Positions 18,906 to 29,060 of a stretch of DNA of 64,000 nucleotides are shown here, piece by piece. The DNA lies in assembly GCA_963797335.1 (NCBI GenBank), contig CAWCOU010000006.1, positions 868,001 to 932,000 of the forward strand, in the 5' to 3' direction. Under the pieces are notes generated by a model. That model saw only the letters and a list, made by a program, of their open reading frames with translations. It did not search any database and had not been told where the DNA came from. The translations under genes were made by a program, and so were the position numbers. Origin of the DNA: CAWCOU01 sp963797335 (GTDB lineage: Bacteria; Pseudomonadota; Gammaproteobacteria; JAURND01). Numbering within the stretch: position 1 is the stretch's first letter; every line of letters begins with the position of its first letter.

Positions 18906-19415
18906 TTATTCGTAATAAAAGAAAATGGCAGCTATGATTTGTAATATCACTAAGGAATAGACCGCTGCTAGTAAATCGTCTAAAACAATGCCGAAGCCGC
19001 CGCTGACTTTTCGGTCAATCCAACCAATCGGCCAAGGTTTCCAAATATCAAATATTCGGAACAATACAAAACCAATAATGACCCATAACCAACCAGGTGG
19101 TGCCCCCAACATCGTCAATAAATAACCGACTACCTCATCTAACACCATGCCAGGATGATCGTGGACATTCAGTTCGCGGGCGGCCACGTGACAAATGACA
19201 ATCGCTAACAAAATAAATAATCCAGTTAAACTGGCATAAAGACCGAATGGCATATTGGCCATTAATAAATAAAATGGGATAGCCAGTAAGGTACCGAAGG
19301 TGCCAGGAGCCCATGGAATTACGCCAACGCCAAACCCGAAGGCGATGAAATGAATCGGGTTGCGCCAAATACTGGGCAAACTGCTGGCAGGGGGTAACAA
19401 AGCTTTACTGTTCAT
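18906..19415 (-). CDS. pgpA: Phosphatidylglycerophosphatase A
   Basis: PgpA dephosphorylates phosphatidylglycerophosphate to phosphatidylglycerol in the inner membrane. The 169-residue protein shows the family motifs GFGVGVIPWAPGTFGTLLAI, HDHPGMVLDEVVGYLLTM and FRIFDIWKPWPIGWIDRKVS followed by GGFGIVLDDLLAA, with several TM helices. The ThiL-PgpA order is conserved in gammaproteobacteria, and here it closes the glyA-nrdR-nusB-thiL-pgpA run. Confidence 0.95.
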   Translation of the reverse strand: MNSKALLPPASSLPSIWRNPIHFIAFGFGVGVIPWAPGTFGTLLAIPFYLLMANMPFGLYASLTGLFILLAIVICHVAARELNVHDHPGMVLDEVVGYLLTMLGAPPGWLWVIIGFVLFRIFDIWKPWPIGWIDRKVSGGFGIVLDDLLAAVYSLVILQIIAAIFFYYE

Positions 19416-19444
19416 GACTAACCTTTAGGCGAAATAATTTATTC

Positions 19445-20398
19445 TTAAAAATGGGTAAATCCTTTCCCCTCAAACGGAAAAGACGTGCCGTTGGCGTATC
19501 TTACTCGTAGGCCAGGGTGGGTTTCAATTACTCCAATGCGGTGACAAACCATTTCCTGGGGGAATAATGCTTCAATTCGGGATCGTTGGTGTTTGGGAGC
19601 GGTAAAACATAATTCATAGTCATCACCGCCGGTCAGCGCCAGAGACCAGGCTACTTCAGGTGCTATGGATTGCAGGGCTGGGCTAAGTGGTAAATGCTCT
19701 ATCACCAAAGCGGCACCTACTTGGCTTTGGGTTAAGATATGCTGCAAATCAGCGGCCAAGCCATCGGATACGTCAATGACTGCCGTGGCGATGTCACGCA
19801 AGGCGATGCCTGTAGCCACCCGGGGAATCGGGTAATCTAACCGTGTGCGTGCCAACTGGAATAACTCATCGTCAATTGTCAGCTCACCTTGCAAACAACG
19901 TAATGCTAAAGCCGCATCCCCTAAAAAACCGGTGACATAGACATCATCACCTGCTTGCGCACCGTTGCGGCGTAATGCTTTTCCCAACGGCACGGTGCCA
20001 CATACCTGGGTGGTGAGTGTTAATGGACCGCGGCTGGTATTTCCCCCTATTAATTGCATCTGGTGTTGTTTTAGTAACTGAAAAAATCCGTGACTAAATT
20101 CTTCACACCAGAGAGGCTCTAACTGCGGTAGAGTGATAGAAAGCATGACCCATGCAGGTTCAGCTCCCATGGCCGCTAAATCACTTAAACTAACGGCCAG
20201 GCATTTATGACCTAAACTGTTGGCAGTGGCCGACGGTAAAAAATGGATATTTTCGACTAAGGTATCGGTTGAAAAAGCAAGCTCTTGATTGTCCGGTGGG
20301 TGAATTAAAGCGCAGTCATCACCGATTCCTAAAATAACATCGGAACGATGACCAGGTTGGGTGTTCATATATTGATTGATGAAATCAAACTCATGCAT
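19445..20398 (-). CDS. thiL: Thiamine-monophosphate kinase
   Basis: ThiL phosphorylates thiamine monophosphate to the active diphosphate. The 317-residue PurM-like ATPase has GIGDDCALI near the N-terminus, then STDTLVENIHFLP, NSLGHKCLAVSLSDLAAMGA, IDVSDGLAADLQHIL and the C-terminal GGDDYELCFTAP. It lies 29 bp upstream of pgpA and 12 bp downstream of nusB, in one apparent operon. The ribD/ribE genes often found near nusB are not here. Confidence 0.96.
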   Translation of the reverse strand: MHEFDFINQYMNTQPGHRSDVILGIGDDCALIHPPDNQELAFSTDTLVENIHFLPSATANSLGHKCLAVSLSDLAAMGAEPAWVMLSITLPQLEPLWCEEFSHGFFQLLKQHQMQLIGGNTSRGPLTLTTQVCGTVPLGKALRRNGAQAGDDVYVTGFLGDAALALRCLQGELTIDDELFQLARTRLDYPIPRVATGIALRDIATAVIDVSDGLAADLQHILTQSQVGAALVIEHLPLSPALQSIAPEVAWSLALTGGDDYELCFTAPKHQRSRIEALFPQEMVCHRIGVIETHPGLRVRYANGTSFPFEGKGFTHF

Positions 20399-20410
20399 CC
20401 GCGATGCTCT

Positions 20411-20857
20411 TTATTGCCTTTTGTTTGCGATTTCGGTTTTTCGTACTTGGCGAGCCACTCGATCCAGAATCGCGTTGACGTATTTAAATCCCTCGATGGC
20501 ACCAAACGTTTTTGCCAAACGTAAGGCTTCGTCAATGACCACTCGGTAAGGAATATCGATGCGGTGCAATAACTCAAAAATAGCAATGCGCAGCACAGCG
20601 AGTTCAACCGGGTTGAGATCGGCCATGGGTCGATCGAGGACGGGCTGCATTAACTCATCTAATTGCGAAGAGCAGGGGGGAATTTCTCGGAGTAATTGTA
20701 AAAAATAATCCACATCCACTTTATCTAAACGACTTTCGCTTAAAAACTGCTGTTCGATTTCGTTGATCGGCGTTTGGGCTACTTGCCATTGGTAAATGGC
20801 TTGTAATGCCAAACGACGCGCATTATGGCGTGTAGTCGGTGTGGATTTAGCGGTCAT
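20411..20857 (-). CDS. nusB: Transcription antitermination factor NusB
   Basis: NusB binds boxA RNA with NusE (S10) for rRNA antitermination. The 148-residue all-helical protein has the family segments [38 protein letters not shown] and [20 protein letters not shown] followed by [10 protein letters not shown]. Its start overlaps the end of nrdR by 4 bp. Confidence 0.96.
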   Translation of the reverse strand: MTAKSTPTTRHNARRLALQAIYQWQVAQTPINEIEQQFLSESRLDKVDVDYFLQLLREIPPCSSQLDELMQPVLDRPMADLNPVELAVLRIAIFELLHRIDIPYRVVIDEALRLAKTFGAIEGFKYVNAILDRVARQVRKTEIANKRQ

Positions 20858-21324
20858 GATTTTTCAACCACGCCCGTCTTTTGCAAGCGATTTATTTCAT
20901 CTTTAAACGCATGAACGTCTTGAAAACTGCGATATACAGAGGCAAAACGCACATAGGCAACCGGATCGAGCTGACGCAAAGTATTCATGACCAATTCACC
21001 AATAAATACCGAACTGACTTCTCGTTCGGCTGTTTCTCGTAAGCTCCGGGCAATATCTGAAATCGCTTTTTCCACTTGGTCGGTACTGACCGGCCGTTTT
21101 TCCAAGGCTTTTAACATACCATTACGTAGTTTTTCCACACTAAACGGGCTTCGTCGCTGATCTCGCTTGATGACTTGCGGCATGAAAAGTTCCGCGTATT
21201 CGTACGTAGTATAGCGCTCGTTGCAAGACACACATTCGCGACGACGACGCACTTGGTTATTTTCTTCTACCAACCGTGAGTCGATGACGCGAGTATCTGG
21301 GGTATTGCAAAAAGGGCAGCGCAC
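20854..21324 (-). CDS. nrdR: Transcriptional repressor NrdR
   Basis: NrdR represses ribonucleotide reductase genes in response to ATP/dATP. The 156-residue protein has the zinc ribbon (C3, C6, C31, C34; [17 protein letters not shown] and [17 protein letters not shown]) followed by the ATP-cone domain ([20 protein letters not shown]). It lies 3 bp after glyA, as in many gammaproteobacteria. Confidence 0.97.
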   Translation of the reverse strand: MRCPFCNTPDTRVIDSRLVEENNQVRRRRECVSCNERYTTYEYAELFMPQVIKRDQRRSPFSVEKLRNGMLKALEKRPVSTDQVEKAISDIARSLRETAEREVSSVFIGELVMNTLRQLDPVAYVRFASVYRSFQDVHAFKDEINRLQKTGVVEKS

Positions 21325-21327
21325 AGT

Positions 21328-22602
21328 TTAAGCCTTGTCAGAGTAAACGGGAAATCGTTGGCACAAGGCAATGGCTTGCGCTTTTACCCTGGCAATCGTT
21401 TGCGAATTTTGATGATTATCCAATACATCACAAACCCATCCGGCTAGTTCGGCCACTTCCGACTCCTTGCAGCCACGGGTAGTGATGGCGGGGGTGCCAA
21501 TACGCACACCGCTAGTGATAAACGGCGATCGACTATCAAAAGGTACTGCGTTTTTGTTTACGGTGATATTCGCCAGGCCTAAGGCTGTTTCGGCGTCTTT
21601 CCCGGTCATTTCTTTACCCGTGAAGTCAATTAAGAATAAATGATTATCTGTGCCACCTGAGACAATTTTATAGCCACGCTCCAGAAAAACTTGCACCATT
21701 CGGCGCGCATTATTGACCACTTGTTGCTGGTATCGTTTAAATTCTGGCTGCAATGCTTCTTTAAACGCCACGGCTTTAGCGGCTATGACATGCATCAGCG
21801 GACCGCCCTGCAAACCGGGGAACAGTGCGGAATTAAGCTTCTTTTCCACTTCGGGATTGGCTTTAGCCAAAATAAAGCCACTGCGTGGACCACGCAGGGT
21901 TTTGTGGGTAGTGGACGTGGTCACATCCGCTATGGCAACTGGAGAAGGGTAAATACCAGCCGCCACCAAACCGGCGACGTGGGCCATATCGACGACTAAC
22001 CAAGCGCCTACAGAATCGGCGATCTGGCGAAAACGCTGCCAATCGGCAATACGAGAGTAGGCAGAAAAGCCGGCCATGATTAAGCGCGGTTTATGTTGTT
22101 GCGCTAATTCTGCCACTTGGTCGTAATCAATTTCTCCGGTGTCGGCACGTACGCCGTATTGGATAGCGTGGTAGGTTTTACCGGAAAAATTAACGCTGGC
22201 ACCGTGAGTTAAATGGCCGCCGTGCGCTAAACTCATACCGAGAATCGTATCACCCGGGTTTAATAATGCTAAATAAACGGCGGCATTGGCCTGAGAACCT
22301 GAGTGCGGTTGCACATTGGCATAATCGGCCTTAAATAATTCTTTCACTCGGTCTAGGGCTAATTGTTCGGCGATGTCGACGTATTCGCATCCACCGTAAT
22401 AGCGTTTCCCCGGGTAGCCCTCGGCATATTTGTTGGTCAACACCGATCCTTGCGCTGCCAGTACACAAGGACTGGCGTAGTTCTCGGAAGCGATTAATTC
22501 GATGTGATCTTCTTGACGGTGCTGTTCTGCTTGGATGGCCTGCCAGAGTTCGGGGTCAAAGTTTGCTATGGTGATTTTGTTATTAAACACTAGACTTTCC
22601 AT
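21328..22602 (-). CDS. glyA: Serine hydroxymethyltransferase
   Basis: GlyA converts serine and tetrahydrofolate to glycine and methylene-THF, feeding one-carbon metabolism. The 424-residue PLP enzyme has [40 protein letters not shown], the PLP-lysine segment [17 protein letters not shown] and the C-terminal [17 protein letters not shown]. It is the first gene of the glyA-nrdR-nusB-thiL-pgpA cluster. Confidence 0.98.
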   Translation of the reverse strand: MESLVFNNKITIANFDPELWQAIQAEQHRQEDHIELIASENYASPCVLAAQGSVLTNKYAEGYPGKRYYGGCEYVDIAEQLALDRVKELFKADYANVQPHSGSQANAAVYLALLNPGDTILGMSLAHGGHLTHGASVNFSGKTYHAIQYGVRADTGEIDYDQVAELAQQHKPRLIMAGFSAYSRIADWQRFRQIADSVGAWLVVDMAHVAGLVAAGIYPSPVAIADVTTSTTHKTLRGPRSGFILAKANPEVEKKLNSALFPGLQGGPLMHVIAAKAVAFKEALQPEFKRYQQQVVNNARRMVQVFLERGYKIVSGGTDNHLFLIDFTGKEMTGKDAETALGLANITVNKNAVPFDSRSPFITSGVRIGTPAITTRGCKESEVAELAGWVCDVLDNHQNSQTIARVKAQAIALCQRFPVYSDKA

Positions 22603-22626
22603 TTTGTTAGGTACGGGTTCTACATG

Positions 22627-23274
22627 TTAATGCCATTGACTTGCCACATCAATCAAACCGTGGCCAATGGCCACCCGGGTGGCCTCAACATCGGTTTTTA
22701 CCCCTAGTTTTCTAAAGATAGTGCCTCGATAACCATTGACTGTTTTATTGCTAAGGAACAGTTTTTTAGCTATTTCATCCACGGAAATGCCACGGGCAAC
22801 CATCAGTAAGATTTGAAACTCACGATCGGTCAAATCGAATAATTGGCAGGATTTCTTAGGTACGACATTTTGTAATGCCAATTGATCCGCCATGGCCGCA
22901 TCAAAATACCGTTTGCCTTCGGCTACGGTGTGAATGGCATTGATCAATTCTTTCTCATCTGCTTTTTTGCTGATAAATCCAGAAGCGCCACTGTTTAGTA
23001 CTCGCACGGGGATGACATCGTCTGTTTGGCAGCTGACGATGAGTATGCGGGAATTGGGGTCGTTGCGCAAAAGGCGTATGGTGGCCTCAAAACCGCCAAT
23101 TCCTGGCATATTGAAGTCCATTAATATCACATCCGGTTTGATTTGTTTGGCCAGCCGAATTGCCTCTTCCCCGCTATTGGCTTCAGCAATGATTTCAATC
23201 TCACCGGCTTTTAGTAAAAGTTTTAACCCTGTACGGACTATTTCATGGTCATCCACTAACAATACTCGAATCAC
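22627..23274 (-). CDS. Two-component response regulator of the GacA/UvrY/LetA type
   Basis: The protein has an N-terminal receiver domain ([20 protein letters not shown], phosphoacceptor D53 in [10 protein letters not shown]) and a C-terminal LuxR-type HTH ([20 protein letters not shown], then [20 protein letters not shown]). This is the GacA/UvrY family, called LetA in Legionella, which with a BarA/LetS kinase usually drives small RNAs that titrate CsrA and so controls the switch to a transmissive phase. I place the start at the GTG at 23274 (215 residues), because AGGAG lies 6 bases upstream and this start matches family length; an ATG at 23313 would add 13 non-conserved residues. The uvrC gene that often follows in gammaproteobacteria is absent. 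Confidence 0.92.
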   Translation of the reverse strand: MIRVLLVDDHEIVRTGLKLLLKAGEIEIIAEANSGEEAIRLAKQIKPDVILMDFNMPGIGGFEATIRLLRNDPNSRILIVSCQTDDVIPVRVLNSGASGFISKKADEKELINAIHTVAEGKRYFDAAMADQLALQNVVPKKSCQLFDLTDREFQILLMVARGISVDEIAKKLFLSNKTVNGYRGTIFRKLGVKTDVEATRVAIGHGLIDVASQWH

Positions 23275-23403
23275 GAAAAGCTCCTGTTTTTGCAAAGCGA
23301 ATGAATCGATCAAATTCCTTTTCTATTGATTAGCCAGAATAGTACCACTTCTGTACAGAATGTCGAATAAATTTAATGCAATCCTATAATTAAACAAGCG
23401 ATT

Positions 23404-23550
23404 TTTACGGCGGGATGGGCAAAGGCAAAGCATGCCCACCACCAAGGCACACCCACAATCCCCATTACGGTACGGCGGGCAAAGCGTGCCCACCATCAAA
23501 TGCACAACCCTCAAGGGTGGTCAAAGCGAAGCGTGCCCACCATCAAGGCT
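23404..23550. repeat. Three imperfect copies of a GCGTGCCCACCATCAA repeat
   Basis: Copies centred near 23430, 23484 and 23533 share CAAAGC(G/A)TGCCCACCA(T/C)CAA, preceded by (TA)CGGCGGGCAAAG-like sequence. They lie between two leftward genes and encode nothing. They look like decayed copies of a short interspersed element. Confidence 0.65.
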
Positions 23551-23555
23551 TCCCA

Positions 23556-24341
23556 TTACCACTTGGTTGAATGAGATTTTACCAGCTTAACCGTATCGTC
23601 AGAAGGAGTTGTCTTTTCTTTTTCACCCACTTTAGGGGATGGCGCCAAAAATAGGATACTCTGTGACTTAGAATGCGACGATGATTTGACTTCCGAAGAA
23701 CTTGCCGGAGAAGAGACAGATACACTTTCCCCCCGCCCTTGCCCTAATTTGGAAAAAGTATCCGAGCTAGTGGAAAATTTTATTTCTGGCGGTTGACTGG
23801 CTTCTTGAGTCGTGCTGGTTCCATCCCAACCCTGCACCTTTTTATACAACCAAACAAAGGGGCTCGCCAACCAAACAAAGGGGGCCGTTATCGCATTGAA
23901 AAAACGAGTTAATAAGGAATCAGGCCGCTTAGGCTGCTCAGACACCGGCTCGGAAAGACTAACCAAAGAATCGGGCTGTTTGAGCTGTCCTGTCACCGGT
24001 TCGAAAAAACTAACCGTAGACGCCCTTGGACTCTCTGCGAATACTTCAAGCGCACCTTTAAGTTTTTTGTTGTTCTGGAACTGGATCAATCGCGCGACAA
24101 AATCAGTGACACTTGCTGTAGTTTCTACTTGTTCTTCTATACTTGGAAAAGTATGTGTTTCTGTTTGCTTCTGCAGTTTTAACGCCCTATCTAACAATAG
24201 AGCAATCTGCCGAGACAAGGACTGAGGGCGAAGAATAACCCCTTTTAATTCTTTCTCAACAATGTCTGCTTGGGGAAGAAGTATGGAAAATTCACTGTAA
24301 AACTCGCCACCTATTACCCCTTCTTCTCTCATGTTTGTCAT
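23556..24341 (-). CDS. Orphan Ser/Pro-rich protein with internal repeats, candidate effector
   Basis: I do not recognise this 261-residue protein. The N-terminal 110 residues are helical. A short internal duplication follows (EPVTGQLKQPDSL and EPVSEQPKRPDSL, about 118-145). Then comes a hydrophobic hairpin-like stretch (APFVWLASPFVWLYKK, about 152-168, itself a duplication of PFVWL), and then a Ser-rich tail ending KSHSTKW. It has no signal peptide. The isolated position, low-complexity composition and short internal repeats fit a host-directed effector, but no direct evidence shows this. The ATG at 24332 is an alternative start. Confidence 0.65.
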   Translation of the reverse strand: MTNMREEGVIGGEFYSEFSILLPQADIVEKELKGVILRPQSLSRQIALLLDRALKLQKQTETHTFPSIEEQVETTASVTDFVARLIQFQNNKKLKGALEVFAESPRASTVSFFEPVTGQLKQPDSLVSLSEPVSEQPKRPDSLLTRFFNAITAPFVWLASPFVWLYKKVQGWDGTSTTQEASQPPEIKFSTSSDTFSKLGQGRGESVSVSSPASSSEVKSSSHSKSQSILFLAPSPKVGEKEKTTPSDDTVKLVKSHSTKW

Positions 24342-24446
24342 ATTCTATACCCTTCTTATTTTTGTTTACGCCACACATATATGCGACAGGTTCCTTAATT
24401 CTCATTTACAAACATTAATATAAAAATTTAAATCCTTAACATTTAT

Positions 24447-25844
24447 TTAAATTATAATCTTTTGTAGTACATTAGCCAACCGTTTTAATACTTTTTCTTT
24501 CCCCAATAATTCCAATGTGATGTCGATGGGCGGGGAAACGGTGCCACCGGTTATTGCCACGCGTAAAGGCTGGGCGATTTTGCCTAAGCCTAATTGCAAA
24601 GCCTCTGCCGCTTCTTGCACCGCCGCATGAAGTGCTTCCTTTTGCCAATCGATTTGCTGCTGAAATTTTTCTAACAAAAATTGCAAGACCGGCGCTGTTT
24701 CTCGTGTCAGATTTTTTTGCGTCGCTTGCTCGTCGTATACGGGGTCTTCGTAAAAAAACCGGCTTTTTTCGGCTATTTCCAATAAAGTTTTACAGCGCTC
24801 GCCTTGCGCTGAGAGCAACATAGCTAAGGATGGACCTTGCTTAGTATCAATTTTTAGACGATCCATATACCAGGTGAGTTGCATCGAGAGGTAAGTCGGG
24901 TCTAAGGTTTTTAAATAATGCTGATTCAACCATAATAATTTTTCTGGATTTAATGCCGCCGGGGCTCGATTAATATCATGCAGATCAAATAGCTCAACCA
25001 ACTCCTTACGGCTGAAAATTTCTTGATCCCCGTGCGACCAGCCCAAGCGTACTAAATAATTTAACAAGGCTTCCGGTAAATACCCTTCTTCACGGTATTG
25101 CATCACACTCACAGCACCATGACGTTTGGATAACCGTTTACCATCTGCCCCTAATATCATCGGCACATGCGCATAAATCGGCAGTTGCGCACCTAAAGCT
25201 TGCAAAATATTGATTTGTCGTGGGGTGTTATTGATGTGATCATCACCACGGATCACATGGGTAATGCCCATATCCCAATCATCGACCACCACTGTAAAAT
25301 TATACGTAGGTGAACCATCGGTCCGGGCAATGATCAAATCGTCCAGTTCAGAGTTACTAAAACTCAAAGGACCGCGGATAGCATCAGTAAAAGTGACTTC
25401 ACCTTCCAAAGGATTGCGAAAGCGCACGACAAACGGTTGTTCCGCCTGAGGTGGTGTTGATAAATGACGGCAATGACCGTCGTAGCGAGGTTTTTCTTTT
25501 TGGGCAAGTTGTTGCTCTCGCAATGTTTCCAGGCGTTCTTTGCTGCAATAGCAGCGATAGGCATCACCTTTTTCTAATAATTGTTGGATGACCTGCGCAT
25601 ACCGTGTAAACCGTCGGGTTTGGTAAAAAGGGCCTTCTTGGTAGTCTAAGTCCAGCCAATCCATCGCTTCTAGAATGGCCTCAACGGATTCGGGAGTAGA
25701 CCGTTCCAGATCCGTGTCTTCGATTCGTAATATAAAAGTTCCTTGATTTTTCTTAGCAAATAACCAACAGAAAAGAGCGGTGCGGGCACCGCCAATGTGA
25801 AGATATCCGGTAGGGCTGGGGGCAAAACGTGTACGAACTTTCAT
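24447..25844 (-). CDS. gltX: Glutamate--tRNA ligase
   Basis: GltX charges tRNA-Glu. From the ATG at 25844 it is 465 residues, the normal length. It has the class I HIGH-type motif ([20 protein letters not shown]), [20 protein letters not shown], the KMSKS-type motif ([20 protein letters not shown]) and the C-terminal anticodon-binding domain ([20 protein letters not shown]). A TTG start at 25862 would add six residues not seen in the family. Confidence 0.97.
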   Translation of the reverse strand: MKVRTRFAPSPTGYLHIGGARTALFCWLFAKKNQGTFILRIEDTDLERSTPESVEAILEAMDWLDLDYQEGPFYQTRRFTRYAQVIQQLLEKGDAYRCYCSKERLETLREQQLAQKEKPRYDGHCRHLSTPPQAEQPFVVRFRNPLEGEVTFTDAIRGPLSFSNSELDDLIIARTDGSPTYNFTVVVDDWDMGITHVIRGDDHINNTPRQINILQALGAQLPIYAHVPMILGADGKRLSKRHGAVSVMQYREEGYLPEALLNYLVRLGWSHGDQEIFSRKELVELFDLHDINRAPAALNPEKLLWLNQHYLKTLDPTYLSMQLTWYMDRLKIDTKQGPSLAMLLSAQGERCKTLLEIAEKSRFFYEDPVYDEQATQKNLTRETAPVLQFLLEKFQQQIDWQKEALHAAVQEAAEALQLGLGKIAQPLRVAITGGTVSPPIDITLELLGKEKVLKRLANVLQKIII

Positions 25845-25946
25845 AAGTGCTTTCTTCACCAATATTCTCTTTGATATGGATTGTATACTTGTTTAGAATG
25901 AATACCCCTAATGGTATTTACCAAAATCATTGTTTCCATTTTCAAC

Positions 25947-26021
25947 GGGCGATTAGCTCAGCGGGAGAGCACTGCCTTCACACGGCAGGGGTCAGTGGTT
26001 CGATCCCACTATCGCCCACCA
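25947..26021 (+). tRNA. tRNA-Val (anticodon CAC)
   Basis: The 75-nt sequence folds as a tRNA. The acceptor stem GGGCGAT pairs with ATCGCCC, the D-arm is AGCTCAGCGGGAGAGC, and the anticodon stem CTGCC/GGCAG has loop TTCACAC, giving anticodon CAC at 25979-25981. The T-arm contains GGTTCGATCC, and CCA is encoded at 26019-26021. CAC reads the valine codon GUG. It lies on the opposite strand to gltX and the Rpn-type gene. Confidence 0.96.
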
Positions 26022-26034
26022 AGCTTAGATCCCT

Positions 26035-26997
26035 CTATTCTTCGATTTTCTCTTTCTCTTTTAACGCATTTATAACTTTTAGAGGTAAATCGGTTATTTG
26101 GGCAACTTCTTGGGGCGGCCTATTTTCCTGGAGTAATTTGATGGCAATTGTTTTCGCTTTATCTCTAGCGCCAGTTTGGATTCCTTGCTCCATTCCTTTC
26201 TGCAAGCCTTGTGATTCATAATATTCTGCAGCTGTCATTCGCATGTTTCTCTCCTGTAATGGCAGTGGTAAAACTTCTTGGATCATGCGCGCAAAAGTGG
26301 CGGGATCCTCAACGTTTGTTGTTGCAAAAAGATAATTAAATACTGCTTCAATATAGTCTTCACCCTGATTATCATAAACTTCTTGGAGAGCTTTACCCAA
26401 CCCTCTGATATGCGATAAAACATCACGATCATAAACATGCTTCATTACCATCTGCATTATACTGCTCCAAACCTCTTTTTTCAAATTTTCATCAGGAATT
26501 ACGCCTACATCTACTAATTGAAAGGGTTGCAGCCATATTTTTTGCACTAACTCAGCCGGTTGGTCGAAAAGATCAAACAAATCCGTAGAGTATGGGTAAG
26601 TGGTTTCTCCATTATATAAAACGATGGGATACACCAAAGGAAGGCGCCCTTCATTTATCATTTTACTTTCTTCCAGTTTCTTGAGATGGCCGTCCATAAT
26701 TTGCATTATATATTGCAACATGGTGAAGGGCTGCCATCGACTGGGAGTGCTCCTATGTTCCAATAACAGATATAGATATCCCGGCTTACCTGAAAAATCA
26801 GCCGAGAATAGCAAATCAGACATAAACAATCGCAATTGAGGAGTGATAAAACTATCTTTCTCCAATTGTAATGTATTTAGATCAATTATTTGGTAGATAA
26901 ACCCCGGCAAATGTTGTGCAAAGAAGTTTTTGGCGACCCGTTGATGGGTCATTGCTATCTTAAAAAAACGATCATGCGGACAGTTTATTTTTTTCAT
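26035..26997 (-). CDS. Rpn/YhgA-like recombination-promoting nuclease family protein
   Basis: The 320-residue protein has the Rpn (PF04754-type) layout. The N-terminus is HDRFFKIAMTHQRVAKNFFA, followed by the PD-(D/E)XK nuclease core (MSDLLFSADFSGKPGYLYLL, LEHRSTPSRWQPFTMLQYIM). The C-terminus has the typical GMEQGIQTGARDKAKTIAIK tail with a short helical end. Rpn proteins are DNA endonucleases that promote RecA-independent recombination and are usually encoded by mobile or lineage-specific genes. It ends 13 bp from a tRNA gene, a common insertion position, but I see no duplicated tRNA end. Confidence 0.92.
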   Translation of the reverse strand: MKKINCPHDRFFKIAMTHQRVAKNFFAQHLPGFIYQIIDLNTLQLEKDSFITPQLRLFMSDLLFSADFSGKPGYLYLLLEHRSTPSRWQPFTMLQYIMQIMDGHLKKLEESKMINEGRLPLVYPIVLYNGETTYPYSTDLFDLFDQPAELVQKIWLQPFQLVDVGVIPDENLKKEVWSSIMQMVMKHVYDRDVLSHIRGLGKALQEVYDNQGEDYIEAVFNYLFATTNVEDPATFARMIQEVLPLPLQERNMRMTAAEYYESQGLQKGMEQGIQTGARDKAKTIAIKLLQENRPPQEVAQITDLPLKVINALKEKEKIEE

Positions 26998-27243
26998 AGC
27001 TATCTTCTATTGTTTGGCTAAATATTTAATTTACACCAAAATAGAAAAAGCTCAATACCGTAATTTTAGAATTCCATTGACTTAGATTTTCGCTGAGCAG
27101 CAAGAGCCACCTCCTCAGCGCCACAACCAAACGAAACAAAAATCGTGAAATTTTTAATAAAAACATATATAGTTCATCAAATCTGCCCCCCCCTAGGGAT
27201 GCAAGCAAGCCGCCAGTTCTCTTAGGAATTGCTTGGATAGGTT
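26998..27243. other. Divergent intergenic region, nothing recognised
   Basis: About 246 bp lies between the Rpn-type gene and the MFS transporter gene. A C-rich run (CCCCCCCCTAGGGATGCAAG) at about 27187 is the only distinctive sequence. No RNA or conserved coding frame was recognised. Confidence 0.3.
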
Positions 27244-28512
27244 ATGAGCCATCACTCAAAAAATAATTCAAGGATGTCATCTATGCAAAAAAACGCCGCC
27301 TTGCCCACTATGATGTTGACTTTATTGCTCGACTTTATTGGCTTATTTATGGTGATTCCCCTGTTCGCGCCATTGTTATTAAATCCCCATAATCATATGG
27401 TGGCTGCTTCGACACCGCTTTGGTTACGAACAACGTTGGTCGGTTTATTAATTGCCAGTTATGGTTTTGGGCAATTGTGGGGAGGGCCTTTATTAGGCGA
27501 ATTGTCCGATCAATATGGAAGAAAAAAAATAATATCCATAGGTTTAGTTTGCCTGATTATCGCCAATCTATTAGGCGTATGGGCGTTTTATTGGAATAGT
27601 TTGATCTTATTATTTCTCTGCCGTTTTGGCACCGGTTTTGCTTCCGGTAACGGCTCGGTGATTTTTGCTGCGATTAACCACATGGCTTCCGATCGAAAAG
27701 AAGCCAGTCTTCAAATGGGATATTTGGCCGGGGCTTGTTCTATCGGCGCCGTATTAGGACCCGTGGTTGGCTCCAGCTTGGCAGCACTGCCGGCAGTACC
27801 TTGGCCTAGCCTAGCCAGCCCATTTTTAATGATGAGTTTTGCCTTTGCAATTAATCTATGGATGCTGCGTAAGTATTACCGCGATGATGGCCAGTATCAA
27901 CGCCGCGGCTTACATGTGTTCATCGGGTTTAAAAATATCGTGGAATGCTTTCAATCCCCCGCACTTTCTTTATTGCTAATCGCTTATTTTCTCTTTGTAC
28001 TCAGCACCGAATCTATTTTTGCAGGGCTCCCCATTTTCGCAGTACAAAAATTTCAAGTCAGCAGCCTTTGGCTAGGGCATTTATTTGCGCTCGGCTCCGC
28101 CTGCTCGGCAATCAGTTCATTCATTATTAATCGTCAGTTGGCAAAATTTATAAATTCGCAGCAAGTTGTCATCATCAGTACTGTCATTATTTGCGTTGCT
28201 TTTTTTATGTTTTTACTGATAGACCATGCTGGAGAACTTTTTCTTCCCTACGCATTGGTCGGATTTACATGCGTGCTTATCTGGGCACATTTCAATTTGA
28301 TTTTTGGTGAAGTCGCTGCTGAACATATTCAGGGCAAGGTGATTGGTGTAGCCCAATCGTTAATCTCCATTGCCACTTTACTAGGCCCGGCAGTCATCGG
28401 GTTTTTGATGGCGAAACATCCCAACACCTTGCTGCTTGCTACCGCAGTTCCTGCCTTTTGTTCGCTGCTTATTTTCCTCATCTGGTCAAGAAGAAGAATT
28501 TCTGCCGCTTAG
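27244..28512 (+). CDS. Major facilitator superfamily transporter (DHA1/TetA-like)
   Basis: This 422-residue protein has 12 predicted helices. The first loop carries the MFS motif A-like GPLLGELSDQYGRKKIISIG, and helix 5 has the antiporter-like GAVLGPVVGSSLAALP. This places it with drug:H+ antiporters and related Legionellales transporters, but the substrate is unknown. The ATG at 27244 has a GGATAGG site; the ATG at 27283, after AAGGATG, is an equally plausible start and would remove a polar 13-residue leader. Confidence 0.88.
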   Translation: MSHHSKNNSRMSSMQKNAALPTMMLTLLLDFIGLFMVIPLFAPLLLNPHNHMVAASTPLWLRTTLVGLLIASYGFGQLWGGPLLGELSDQYGRKKIISIGLVCLIIANLLGVWAFYWNSLILLFLCRFGTGFASGNGSVIFAAINHMASDRKEASLQMGYLAGACSIGAVLGPVVGSSLAALPAVPWPSLASPFLMMSFAFAINLWMLRKYYRDDGQYQRRGLHVFIGFKNIVECFQSPALSLLLIAYFLFVLSTESIFAGLPIFAVQKFQVSSLWLGHLFALGSACSAISSFIINRQLAKFINSQQVVIISTVIICVAFFMFLLIDHAGELFLPYALVGFTCVLIWAHFNLIFGEVAAEHIQGKVIGVAQSLISIATLLGPAVIGFLMAKHPNTLLLATAVPAFCSLLIFLIWSRRRISAA

Positions 28513-28619
28513 TAAAACTACGGTATTGACACAAAAATAACATCCACACTAACATGACAAAAAAGCACATCTCGAGAGGGTTTCTTTCCTTCTTAGAACC
28601 ATTATAAGGAGTGTCGTGC

Positions 28620-29054
28620 ATGAAGTATTGGGATGCCATACTAAAAGAAGTATTGAATAAAGAAAATTCCACGTGCGAAGTTTCTTTTACTAATGTAAAA
28701 GATTACCGAGAATCGGCTAAGAAAAAGCAAGAGAATAAAGATAATTCAAAAATAAAAAATATAAAATCTGTTAAACCGCGTCGCAGCCATCAAAGGTACT
28801 TTCTGGGCAGTGGCTACCCGGGCGTTTATTTCACGCTGCGCGAGTCACAGACCATCTATTTTTTACTGCGTGGCAATACGATTGCGGAGGTAGCAGAAGT
28901 TCTTGACCTTTCTCGACGCACAATTGAGTTTTATCTAAAGAATATGAAATCAAAGTTAAATTGTCACAGCAAATCCGAACTGATTAGCAGAGTTTTGAAA
29001 ACGAATTTACTCTCTCAATTGCATGACGAGTTTTCATATCTGGAAAAAGAATAA
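28620..29054 (+). CDS. Orphan LuxR-type HTH regulator without receiver domain
   Basis: The 144-residue protein has a lysine-rich N-terminal half of no known family and a C-terminal LuxR/GerE HTH (LRESQTIYFLLRGNTIAEVA, EVLDLSRRTIEFYLKNMKSK, L). There is no phosphoreceiver or autoinducer domain. The ATG at 28620 is preceded by AAGGAG with good spacing; a GTG at 28611 would overlap that site. Single-domain LuxR-type regulators are frequent in Legionellales. Its targets are unknown; the convergent peptide-binding protein gene ends 7 bp away. Confidence 0.88.
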   Translation: MKYWDAILKEVLNKENSTCEVSFTNVKDYRESAKKKQENKDNSKIKNIKSVKPRRSHQRYFLGSGYPGVYFTLRESQTIYFLLRGNTIAEVAEVLDLSRRTIEFYLKNMKSKLNCHSKSELISRVLKTNLLSQLHDEFSYLEKE

Positions 29055-29060
29055 AGCACT

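Noticed and set aside
24411..24446. PmrA-like halves upstream of the orphan at 23556-24341
   Set aside because: Only isolated TTAA-rich halves in very AT-rich DNA; the central TT and second half do not fit together.
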